NCBI GenBank assembly: GCA_905193995.1
Contig: CAJJQT010000151.1
Span: forward strand, 1 to 5,197
DNA: 5,197 bases
Source of the DNA: an uncultured Porphyromonadaceae bacterium
GTDB taxonomy: Bacteria; Bacteroidota; Bacteroidia; Bacteroidales; Muribaculaceae
Reading direction: 5' to 3'
Part shown: in pieces, positions 1-4,822 of the stretch
Layout: every line of letters begins with the position of its first letter
Position numbering within the stretch: position 1 is the stretch's first letter
The notes under the pieces: generated by a model
Told to the model about the DNA's origin: nothing
The model's input: the letters and a program-made list of their open reading frames with translations, nothing else
Databases searched by the model: none
Made by a program: the position numbers and the translations under genes

Positions 1-1
1 G

Positions 2-178
2 GTTCGCCACATCCAGTGTACCGCGTACACCGCCGCTGGTCACACGGCTCAGAGAGATTTGGTCGCCTTTTTGATAGGAGGACACTTTCACCAGCTGCCC
101 GATGTAATTGCCCACCGTATTATTGCTCAATTTGGGATCGCCCTTGACGGTCAGCCCACAAAACAGTTCAACCACAGC
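2..178 (-). CDS. Unrecognised partial ORF in the left-edge fragment
   Basis: This minus-strand frame is open from the left join to the window edge, so the fragment is incomplete at both ends. It reads VVELFCGLTVKGDPKLSN, then NTVGNYIGQLVKVSSYQKGD, then QISLSRVTSGGVRGTLDVAN. The mix of glycine, valine, serine and charged residues looks like a soluble, beta-rich protein or a structural or phage-type protein. That is an impression only, because I do not recognise the family. The frame stays open past the join to a stop at 290-292, but that part is antisense to the neighbouring membrane protein and is probably not coding. The opposite strand is also open here (VRHIQCTAYTAAGH, continuing to GQPTKQFNH), so the strand choice is uncertain. 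Base composition is moderate and unlike the GC-rich DNA that follows. Confidence 0.3.
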
Positions 179-185
179 TTCCTTC
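165..185. other. Left composition junction (probable chimeric join)
   Basis: Around 170-180 the sequence changes from moderate GC with a weakly defined reading frame to strongly GC-rich DNA. The new DNA codes on the + strand for a hydrophobic membrane protein. The residues before the change (PQNSSTTA) do not resemble the N-terminus expected for that protein, and the membrane segment begins immediately afterwards (SFVLTLVVGLVGG). No inverted repeat, target-site duplication or recombinase gene is visible. The exact base cannot be fixed from one sequence. Confidence 0.55.
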
Positions 186-725
186 GTGCTGACGCTGGTG
201 GTGGGCCTGGTTGGCGGCATCATCGGCGGTATCTTCGGCTGGATTCCCTTCATCGGCTGGGTCGTCTCCATCGCCGTTTCCCTGGCCACCTATGTGGCCG
301 GCATCATCATGCAGATGCGCATGATCATGGGGCAGAGCCTGGGCGATGGCTTCAATGTGAAGGACATCTGGGAGAAGGCGCGCCGCAACTGGGGCCAGCT
401 GTTCGCGGTGACGCTCATCCCCATGGCCATCGTCATCGGCATCTCGCTCGTGCTGAGCATCGTGGTGTTCTCGATCATGTTCCTCTGCATCATGGGCGCG
501 GCTCCGACCATCGCCGCCATAGGCGGTGCGGCCGACCCCTCCTTCGCGCAGATCATGTCGCTCATCGTCGCCCTGGCTGGCCCGATGATTTTCTGCACGC
601 TCATCCTGTACGTGGTGCTGTCCGTGGCGGAAACCTTCGCCGAGGCCGTGGCCATCCGCGGCGTGGCCCACTGGGTCGCCCGCTACGCCCCCGAGTGGAC
701 GACGCTTTCCGCTCCGCGCTACTAA
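178..725 (+). CDS. DUF4013-like multi-pass membrane protein, 5'-truncated
   Basis: About 180 residues of an integral membrane protein remain, ending at a TAA at 723-725. The frame extends left to an ATG at 108, but codons 108 to ~177 belong to the foreign left fragment, so that start is probably artificial. Visible order: a glycine-rich hydrophobic segment (LVVGLVGGIIGGIFGW), a second helix (IPFIGWVVSIAVSLATY), and a charged cytoplasmic stretch containing GDGFNVKDIWEKARRNWGQL. Two long helices follow (AVTLIPMAIVIGISLVLSIV and SLIVALAGPMIFCTLILYVV), then an amphipathic C-terminus around AETFAEAVAIRG. The charged segment followed by paired helices resembles DUF4013 proteins. That assignment is from memory of the family pattern and is moderate. 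Function is unknown. The gene converges on the J-domain gene with only four bases between the stop codons, and no terminator hairpin is visible there. Confidence 0.65.
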
Positions 726-729
726 TAAA

Positions 730-1503
730 CTACAGGCAGAACAAAAACGGCTGGCAGAGGGCCGGGCCGCACATGAGGCAGCAGCACAGCGAGCTGGGAT
801 CCACGCAGCCGCCGAAGCCGCGGCTCTCGCTTTCCTGCTGGTAGGTGCGGGCGCGGGCGCCGATGACGGCCTCGGCCTGGCGGTAGTCGCCGTTGGTGGG
901 GTCGGCCTTGCGGGCGGTGCGGATCTGGTCCACGGCGGCCACGGTGTTGCCGGCGCCGTAGTTGGCCAGCGCCGCTAAATAGTGCCAGCGGGCCGTGCGC
1001 TCCTTGATGGGCAGGGCCGCGAGCACGGTGAGGGCCGCCTTGTAGTTGCCGCCGTCGATGAACAGCACCGCCTGGCGCAGCTCGGCCGAATCGGTGGCCG
1101 ACACCTCCGGCCGCGGCACCGAGGAGGCCTGGTTCCAGGTGTTGAACAAGTCCTCCCAGTTGATTTCCACCCACTGGTACTGGTACCCGCCGCCGGGCGC
1201 ACCGCCGCCGTAAGGGCTGCCGGGGCCCGCGCCGCCGAAGGGGTTGCCGCCCGGCGTGCCGTAGCCGGTGTAGGTGGGGTTGTAGGGCGACCGATAGCGT
1301 CGGGCGTCCTCGCGGGCGTACTTCTCCGGGTTCGTGATGCGGTCGTAGGCCTCGTTGATCTTCTTCAGGCGCTCTTCGGCCTCGGGGTCGTCCGGATTCA
1401 AGTCCGGGTGGTTCTCCCGAGCCTTCTTGCGATAGGCCTTCTTTATCTCGTCGGACGTGGCCGTGCGGGGGACGCCGAGGATGTCGTACGGGTCTTCAGT
1501 CAC
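730..1503 (-). CDS. J-domain co-chaperone-like protein with helical repeats and Cys-rich tail
   Basis: This 257-residue protein begins with a clear J domain at residues ~4-65 (DPYDILGV, then KKAYRKKARENHPD with the HPD triad at 32-34, then KINEAYDRITNPEK). The HPD loop is the part of DnaJ proteins that stimulates the ATPase of Hsp70/DnaK. A Gly/Pro/Tyr-rich linker follows (~72-110), then an acidic, Trp-rich stretch (WVEINWEDLFNTW), then two TPR-like helical pairs (~139-205). The last 25 residues carry seven cysteines (233, 240-242, 245, 250, 256). They are not arranged as the CxxCxGxG zinc fingers of type I DnaJ, so this is not DnaJ itself. The tail could bind metal, be lipid-modified, or associate with membrane. 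The start is GTG at 1501-1503, chosen because AGGAG lies six bases upstream and the J domain begins at residue 4. The gene lies nine bases downstream of the PF06541 gene and is probably co-transcribed with it. Its Hsp70 partner and client are unknown. Confidence 0.92.
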   Translation of the reverse strand: MTEDPYDILGVPRTATSDEIKKAYRKKARENHPDLNPDDPEAEERLKKINEAYDRITNPEKYAREDARRYRSPYNPTYTGYGTPGGNPFGGAGPGSPYGGGAPGGGYQYQWVEINWEDLFNTWNQASSVPRPEVSATDSAELRQAVLFIDGGNYKAALTVLAALPIKERTARWHYLAALANYGAGNTVAAVDQIRTARKADPTNGDYRQAEAVIGARARTYQQESESRGFGGCVDPSSLCCCLMCGPALCQPFLFCL

Positions 1504-1509
1504 GAAAAT

Positions 1510-1514
1510 CTCCT
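1510..1514 (-). promoter_or_regulatory. Ribosome binding site overlapping the upstream stop codon
   Basis: On the minus strand the bases read TCCTAGGAGATTTTCGTG. AGGAG, six bases before the GTG start of the J-domain gene, shares bases with the TAG stop (1513-1515) of the PF06541 gene. This fixes the GTG as the start and suggests that translation of the two genes is coupled. Confidence 0.8.
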
Positions 1515-2727
1515 AGGATGAGCGATGGGCGGCATCGGGGTGGATGCTCATCGATTCGAAGCGGTTTTCCATCCACTGGTTGTCGAACTGCTCGGCGCAG
1601 AACTGCTCGAGCGCGTTGTCGGGCGCCGCACCTGCCAAGCGCGAGTACCAGCAGTCGAGGGCCACCAGCGTCATGGCGCCGTCGAAGATCATGAGCGCCG
1701 CGCACAGTGCCGTAATCGAGTAGCGCCAGCGCCACGGGATGAGGTTCACCGTGTGCAAAAGCGCCGGCAGGGCCAGCTTCACCCACACCACGCCAAGGGC
1801 CCCCCACATGCACATGAACATGAAGTTGGTGCGACCGTTGATGTTGAGAAAGGTGCCGGTATAGTCCCAGGCGATGGCGCCGAAGGCGTATTCCATGAAC
1901 CAGCTGACGAAGTACTCGAAGGCGCCCCCGATGACGGCGCTGACGAGGAACACCACGGGGATGGGCGCGTTGTGGAAGCGGTTGAGCGCCAGCGTCATGA
2001 GCACGGCGCCGAAGCCGTAAATGGGGGAGAAGGGCCCCCACAGAAGGCCGGCGCGATCCTCGTAGTGGCCGAAGTCGACCACGAGCACGTGGTAGATGGA
2101 CTCGATGACCACCCCGGCCACCGAGGCGATGACGAAGATCCAGAACAGGTTGAAGAAGTCCAGTTCGATATAGCCGCGGCCGGTCTTGTCCAGGCCGAGG
2201 GTGCCGTCCTCGGCCTCTTCGCGCGTTTGCATGAGTCGCAGCCGCCGTTGCAGCTCGCGCTCGTCGGACAGCGACGGATCCACCCAGACGTGGGCCGCGA
2301 TGAGGATGAGGGCGCAGGCGCCGAGGAACCACAGGCCCGGGTTCACGCCGAACAGCAGCAGATCGGCGGAGAAGGCGACGACGAGCCCTATAGCCACGGC
2401 CTCGGCGATGAGGCGGGCGCGCCGGCGGTTGCCACGCAGGAGGCGGAAGCCGAGAACACCGGAGGCCAGGGCGCAGAAGCAGGCGGACAGCGCGAGCGTG
2501 ACGTACAGGATGATGGTGAGCAGCGAGTCGTCGGTGTAGGTTTTCTCGACGAAGACGGTTCCCATTTGGGCGAGCGTGTGGATCACTTCGGGCACGACGG
2601 CCACGCCCCCGGCCATGAGCAGGGCGCCGAACACGCGAAGCACCAGGGGAGTGCGCTCGCTTTTGCTGCCGTCTCCGATGCCGGGCGAGGGCTGCAAGGG
2701 GGTTTGTTGAAGAACCGTCGGATCCAT
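1513..2727 (-). CDS. PF06541-type (ABC_trans_CmpB) multi-pass membrane protein
   Basis: This 404-residue integral membrane protein has two parts. The N-terminal part has about four hydrophobic helices (~29-50, 68-94, 107-127, 131-148) and a charged cytoplasmic loop (~150-188, DERELQRRLRLMQTREEAED). The C-terminal part (~190-325) matches my memory of PF06541, often annotated 'putative ABC transporter permease'. It contains FFNLFWIFVIASVAGVVIES, GLLWGPFSPIYGFGAV (~227-242), and EYFVSWFMEYAFGAIAWDYT followed by LNINGRTNFMFM (~271-305). One more helix (~336-357) precedes a hydrophilic tail. Despite the database name, no ATPase or binding protein is encoded nearby, so a transport role is unproven. 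The ATG at 2725-2727 is the furthest in-frame start, because a TGA lies a few codons upstream. No strong Shine-Dalgarno sequence precedes it. It is the first gene of a minus-strand pair with the J-domain gene, and the window's most complete unit is this pair. Confidence 0.87.
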   Translation of the reverse strand: MDPTVLQQTPLQPSPGIGDGSKSERTPLVLRVFGALLMAGGVAVVPEVIHTLAQMGTVFVEKTYTDDSLLTIILYVTLALSACFCALASGVLGFRLLRGNRRRARLIAEAVAIGLVVAFSADLLLFGVNPGLWFLGACALILIAAHVWVDPSLSDERELQRRLRLMQTREEAEDGTLGLDKTGRGYIELDFFNLFWIFVIASVAGVVIESIYHVLVVDFGHYEDRAGLLWGPFSPIYGFGAVLMTLALNRFHNAPIPVVFLVSAVIGGAFEYFVSWFMEYAFGAIAWDYTGTFLNINGRTNFMFMCMWGALGVVWVKLALPALLHTVNLIPWRWRYSITALCAALMIFDGAMTLVALDCWYSRLAGAAPDNALEQFCAEQFDNQWMENRFESMSIHPDAAHRSS

Positions 2728-2839
2728 GGGCCTATGGTATCATGACCCCCATCTTCAGGCGGCAAGCCCACAACAAGCCCGCAAGCTTGAGGGGCGTCCG
2801 TCACATTGCCCGCAGGGCAGCAGGCTGAAAGGAGCGCTG
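2728..2839. promoter_or_regulatory. Divergent intergenic region
   Basis: These 112 bases separate the start of the minus-strand PF06541 gene from the GTG start of the plus-strand four-helix gene, so promoters for both should lie here. The only AT-rich patch is near 2733-2746 (TATGGTATCATGA). I found no convincing -35/-10 pair on either strand. A short perfect hairpin (TGCCC-GCA-GGGCA, 2807-2819) lies just upstream of the plus-strand ribosome binding site and could affect its accessibility. Confidence 0.35.
2828..2834 (+). promoter_or_regulatory. Shine-Dalgarno AAAGGAG that sets a GTG start
   Basis: AAAGGAG lies five bases before a GTG at 2840-2842. The same frame is open upstream to an ATG at 2726, but that ATG overlaps the start region of the divergent gene, and the extra 38 residues are hydrophilic and unlike the rest of the protein. 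The ribosome binding site decides in favour of the GTG. Confidence 0.75.
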
Positions 2840-3253
2840 GTGGCAGTCGAACAGACAAGCACCATTTCATGGTATCTGCGCATGTTCTCGTACCTGCTGA
2901 TGATTTGCGGCCTGTGCGGACTCGCCGTGGGCGGCGTGGTGATCTACGGGGCCTTCGCCGATGGGGCCTCCGCGACGGGGCTTCCGCTTTCCGCCCTTGT
3001 GCTCGGCGTTGCCGCGGCGGTGGCCAACGGCATTACCATTGCGGCGGGGGTTCTCGGGCGCGCGGCCTCGCGCAACCCGGGGCGCGCGGCGGCCCTGCGC
3101 AGCCTCGCTTTGGCCGGCGTGGTCGCCTCGGTGTTCGGGTTGGGGCTGTGCTATGCCACGGGCGGCCAGCTTCCCACGTCGCTCATCTTCAACCTGTTGC
3201 TCATGGCGATTTGGGTCGTCATCGCCGGCAACCTGGGGAAATCGGCCCAATAG
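2840..3253 (+). CDS. Small four-helix membrane protein, uncharacterised
   Basis: This 137-residue protein starts at a GTG (MAVEQTSTISWYLRMF) and ends at TAG. It has four predicted hydrophobic segments: ~16-38 (SYLLMICGLCGLAVGGVVIY), ~50-72 (LSALVLGVAAAVANGITIAA), ~87-106 (LRSLALAGVVASVFGLGLCY) and ~113-131 (SLIFNLLLMAIWVVIAGNL). A basic loop between helices 2 and 3 (GRAASRNPGRAAALR) suggests that loop is cytoplasmic. There are no catalytic motifs or signal-peptide cleavage site. I do not recognise the family. It resembles the many small four-helix proteins of unknown function in high-GC Actinobacteria. It diverges from the PF06541/J-domain pair and lies upstream of another membrane protein in the same direction. 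The 92-base gap with its own promoter-like sequence suggests the two are not necessarily one transcript. Confidence 0.8.
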   Translation: MAVEQTSTISWYLRMFSYLLMICGLCGLAVGGVVIYGAFADGASATGLPLSALVLGVAAAVANGITIAAGVLGRAASRNPGRAAALRSLALAGVVASVFGLGLCYATGGQLPTSLIFNLLLMAIWVVIAGNLGKSAQ

Positions 3254-3270
3254 TTCGCCCGCTGCTCTAG

Positions 3271-3297
3271 CCGACAGAGGGTCAAATACAGTATACT
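3271..3297 (+). promoter_or_regulatory. Possible promoter before the truncated single-pass membrane protein
   Basis: TATACT at 3292-3297 is a good -10 match in a locally AT-rich patch of otherwise GC-rich DNA. The best -35-like element is CCGACA at 3271-3276, but the spacing of 15 bases is short and the match is partial. A transcript from here would have a leader of roughly 40 bases containing the hairpin at 3306-3327. Confidence 0.35.
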
Positions 3298-3305
3298 GCG
3301 ACCCT

Positions 3306-3327
3306 AGGGCCGCACGGTGTTGGCCCT
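3306..3327 (+). promoter_or_regulatory. Hairpin in the leader between the -10 element and the ribosome binding site
   Basis: AGGGCC (3306-3311) pairs perfectly with GGCCCT (3322-3327) across a 10-base loop. There is no T-run after it, so it is not a typical intrinsic terminator for the upstream gene. It may be a transcript 5'-end structure or simply chance in GC-rich DNA. The AGGAGG of the next gene (3336-3341) is eight bases downstream and is left unpaired. Confidence 0.35.
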
Positions 3328-3345
3328 GCTGTCTCAGGAGGAATT

Positions 3346-3792
3346 ATGACTGAACTCGATCCGCGCAACAGCGCTTCTCCGGCCGATTCTGCCCCCGACG
3401 AGGGTCTTTCTCCCCGTGCGGCCGCCGAGGCCAAGAAGGCCGCTGCCGCGAAAGCCGCCGCTGCGGCGTTCATCCAGAGTGCCGGGGACGATTACGGCAA
3501 CGTCGAGGCCGCTCAGCCCCGCGATGTGAAGAAGGGGCAGCGCACGGCCGTCATCGTCGGCCTTGTCATCTGCCTGCTCGTGGCCGCCGGCGTGCTCACC
3601 TATCTGTTCACTTCCGGGTTCTTCAACGAGCAGCCGGTTGCCGAGGAGACCCAGCGGGTGCCGCTGTCCGACGCCCGGGTCATTGCCGCCTTCGACGAGG
3701 TGGCCATGGACGCTCCGGATATTTCCCAGTACGCCTATGTCTCCCAGGACGCGCTCATCGGCCCGAAGTTCAGCGACATCGTGCTGAACGAG
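3346..3792 (+). CDS. Alanine-rich single-pass membrane protein, 3'-truncated at the junction
   Basis: The start ATG has a strong AGGAGG four bases upstream. Residues 1-66 are hydrophilic and alanine/lysine-rich (AAAEAKKAAAAKAAAAAF), probably cytoplasmic. One transmembrane helix follows (~67-88, TAVIVGLVICLLVAAGVLTY), then an extracytoplasmic part that begins FTSGFFNEQPVAEETQRVPL and ends near KFSDIVLNEP. This arrangement (long cytoplasmic N-terminus, one helix, outside domain, no cleavage site) suggests a type II anchored envelope protein of unknown function. About 147-150 residues are native. The same frame continues to a stop at 3877-3879, but its last ~28 residues (from about TNLGTPSCIEKK) come from the out-of-frame reading of an ImmA-type gene and are not part of the protein. 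The missing C-terminus prevents assignment of a family. Confidence 0.75.
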
Positions 3793-3796
3793 CCCA
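3776..3796. other. Right composition junction (GC-rich to AT-rich)
   Basis: The GC-rich + strand gene in one frame gives way to an AT-rich gene in another frame. The downstream frame reads A-H-E-L-G-H-A-V-M-H from 3792, which is an authentic metallopeptidase motif. The foreign DNA must therefore begin at or before about 3792-3795, although the bases up to ~3815 still look fairly GC-rich. No recombinase, inverted repeat or target duplication is visible. Confidence 0.7.
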
Positions 3797-4016
3797 CGAA
3801 CTTGGGCACGCCGTCATGCATCGAAAAGAAAACTGTTATTTTATCCGCAACAAGACGCTTTTACTTAATTCCAAAATAGAAATCGAAGCAAATACTTTTG
3901 CTGCAGAACTTCTTATGCCAGATGAATTGATATGGGAGTATCCAGACATGACACTAGATCAGATTGCTCGAATAGCAGGTTATTCTGAACAAATAATGAA
4001 ATTTAAGAAATTGTAA
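3792..4016 (+). CDS. ImmA/IrrE-family zinc metallopeptidase, C-terminal half
   Basis: The frame reads AHELGHAVMHRKENCYF from 3792. It continues through EIEANTFAAELLMP and ends at IARIAGYSEQIMKFKKL with TAA at 4014-4016. HELGH supplies the two zinc-binding histidines and the catalytic glutamate. The glutamate before ANTFAAELLMP is the usual third ligand. The combination is diagnostic of ImmA/IrrE peptidases, which in phages and integrative elements cleave a cognate repressor (as ImmA does to ImmR), and in IrrE/DdrO-like systems control DNA-damage responses. Only about 74 residues remain. The N-terminal half and any HTH repressor partner are lost at the join. The ATG at 3816-3818 is the methionine within HAVMH, not a start. 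As present, this fragment has no native start and is unlikely to be expressed as an active enzyme. The downstream PH/SHOCT gene reads in the same direction. Confidence 0.85.
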   Translation, partial: AHELGHAVMHRKENCYFIRNKTLLLNSKIEIEANTFAAELLMPDELIWEYPDMTLDQIARIAGYSEQIMKFKKL

Positions 4017-4087
4017 GTAACAACATTCATACCCACATATATAAATTCAAACGATCATACTTGAACTATGTAAATAAACCAAATGAA

Positions 4088-4093
4088 AGAAGG
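4088..4093 (+). promoter_or_regulatory. Ribosome binding site fixing the PH/SHOCT start
   Basis: AGAAGG is nine bases upstream of the ATG at 4103. A longer reading from a TTG at 4061 would place the site inside the coding sequence and has no ribosome binding site of its own. The 4017-4102 gap is AT-rich (a TATATAAAT run near 4038) and could hold a promoter, but no -35 element stands out. Confidence 0.6.
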
Positions 4094-4102
4094 AACAGAG
4101 TT

Positions 4103-4648
4103 ATGAGAGAAGATACAAAAAAATGTATTCAAGAATTTCAAATCAAAACTTTCGGAAATGCAAAAAACATTGAAAAGGCAGAAACACTGGTTGATGCGAA
4201 TGAAGTAATTAGATATATTGCTCCAACAAACATCATAACCTTATCAACTTCATCACTAAAAAAAGAAAAATTTCCGGGTATCGTTATACTTACAAATAAC
4301 AGGGTTATTTTCGATTTCCAAGTACTAAATAATAATCATTCTGAAATTTTTTCAGTCAGTGAAATTCGTTCCATTGAATCAAGCGGAAATAGTCTCACCG
4401 GTGGACATATAATAATTCATACAATATCAAAAGATTTTGATTTCTTAGTAACTTACAAAAAGGATATCATTCAAAACATACAACGAACATTTGATGCCAT
4501 TCGCGCAACTGCAACTCAAAAACCAATTCAACAAACAACAACTATATCCGAAGCTGATGAACTGGCAAAATTTAAGAAGCTGTTAGACCAAGGAATTATC
4601 GCAGAAGAAGAATTTGACGCAAAGAAAAAGCAGATATTATCCTTATAA
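4103..4648 (+). CDS. Bacterial PH-domain protein with C-terminal SHOCT domain
   Basis: This 181-residue soluble protein starts at an ATG with AGAAGG upstream. Residues ~1-33 are charged and helical. Residues ~34-132 have the beta-strand pattern of a bacterial pleckstrin-homology-like domain: NEVIRYIAPTNI, then FPGIVILTNNRVIFDFQV with the typical 'T-x-x-R-v-i' strand, then SEIFSVSEIRSIESSGNS, GGHIIIHTIS and DFDFLVTYKK, closing with a helix (IIQNIQRTFDAIRA). A Gln/Thr-rich linker (~136-149) leads to a clear SHOCT motif at ~152-179 (DELAKFKKLLDQGIIAEEEF followed by DAKKKQILSL). SHOCT is a short helical pair found at protein ends in many bacteria and thought to be an oligomerisation module. There is no transmembrane helix. 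The biochemical role is unknown. PH-SHOCT proteins are common in prophages and other accessory DNA, and its neighbours here (ImmA-type and AAA ATPase) fit that. AT-rich codon use matches those neighbours. Confidence 0.88.
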   Translation: MREDTKKCIQEFQIKTFGNAKNIEKAETLVDANEVIRYIAPTNIITLSTSSLKKEKFPGIVILTNNRVIFDFQVLNNNHSEIFSVSEIRSIESSGNSLTGGHIIIHTISKDFDFLVTYKKDIIQNIQRTFDAIRATATQKPIQQTTTISEADELAKFKKLLDQGIIAEEEFDAKKKQILSL

Positions 4649-4683
4649 AAATTATCTCTAATGCAAAAAACAAGGGAGTATCT

Positions 4684-4722
4684 ATGAAAAAAGTATTTTC
4701 CATTAAGGCTAGCAGGATATAA
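4684..4722 (+). CDS. 12-codon ORF with strong ribosome binding site, probably a broken gene start
   Basis: AAGGGAG (4672-4678) lies five bases before an ATG that reads MKKVFSIKASRI and then stops. The ribosome binding site is better than expected by chance, but the peptide is tiny and overlaps an ImmA-like remnant in another frame. It is best explained as the start of a gene fused by deletion to another gene's tail, or as a frameshifted reading of one short gene. A true leader peptide is possible but unsupported. Confidence 0.3.
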   Translation: MKKVFSIKASRI

Positions 4723-4759
4723 TGAATGGATTATGAAATTTAAAAGATACACAAAATAA
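4706..4759 (+). pseudogene. Vestige of a second ImmA/IrrE-type C-terminus
   Basis: Read from 4706, the frame gives RLAGYNEWIMKFKRYTK and then TAA. This matches the end of the ImmA-type protein at 3970-4016, which reads RIAGYSEQIMKFKKL. By hand count about 28 of 39 aligned bases agree. Upstream of 4706 the similarity is lost, and a stop closes the frame at 4685-4687. This is therefore a fragment of a homologous gene, not a direct recent copy, left after deletion or recombination. Confidence 0.6.
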
Positions 4760-4779
4760 ACATTTGCTTTCAATAAAAA

Positions 4780-4805
4780 AAACGTCTTTCGTCGAACTGA
4801 CGTTT
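4780..4805 (-). terminator. Hairpin with a T-run on the minus strand
   Basis: AAACGTC (4780-4786) pairs with GACGTTT (4799-4805) across a 12-base loop. On the minus strand the stem is followed directly by a run of about eight T residues, the usual form of an intrinsic terminator. No minus-strand gene is visible to its right within the window. On the plus strand it sits in the leader of the AAA ATPase gene, without a downstream T-run, and ends seven bases before that gene's ribosome binding site. Long loop and short stem keep confidence low. Confidence 0.35.
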
Positions 4806-4822
4806 GATGTTTGGAGGTACAT

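Noticed and set aside
59..844. Long + strand ORF, His/Arg/Gly-rich after the first 40 codons
   Set aside because: Beyond ~177 it is a shifted reading of the membrane protein gene and then runs antisense into the J-domain gene. The composition is typical of a shadow frame in GC-rich DNA.
982..1521. + strand ORF opposite the J-domain gene
   Set aside because: Antisense to an unmistakable J domain with HPD. The predicted product is Arg/Gly/Val-rich with no motif.
1525..2745. 406-codon + strand ORF opposite the PF06541 gene
   Set aside because: It is the antisense shadow of a gene with clear transmembrane helices and a family match. Its product is a low-complexity Glu/Gly/Val/His-rich sequence with no domain.
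2726..2839. N-terminal extension of the four-helix protein from the ATG at 2726
   Set aside because: It overlaps the divergent gene's start, lacks a ribosome binding site, and adds an unrelated hydrophilic stretch. AAAGGAG and GTG at 2840 fit better.
3793..3879. C-terminal ~28 residues of the single-pass membrane protein frame
   Set aside because: They are an out-of-frame reading of the ImmA-type gene past the join, so they are not native protein.
3816..4016. 66-residue protein starting at the ATG at 3816
   Set aside because: The ATG is an internal Met of the HELGHAVMH motif. The gene is a truncated ImmA-type peptidase, not a small complete protein.
4061..4102. TTG start for the PH/SHOCT protein
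   Set aside because: No ribosome binding site precedes it. The ATG at 4103 has AGAAGG at suitable spacing and begins a typical N-terminus.
4528..4773. 81-codon minus-strand ORF across the end of PH/SHOCT
   Set aside because: It is antisense to the SHOCT domain, Phe/Ser/Asn-rich as expected for the reverse of AT-rich DNA, and matches no family.
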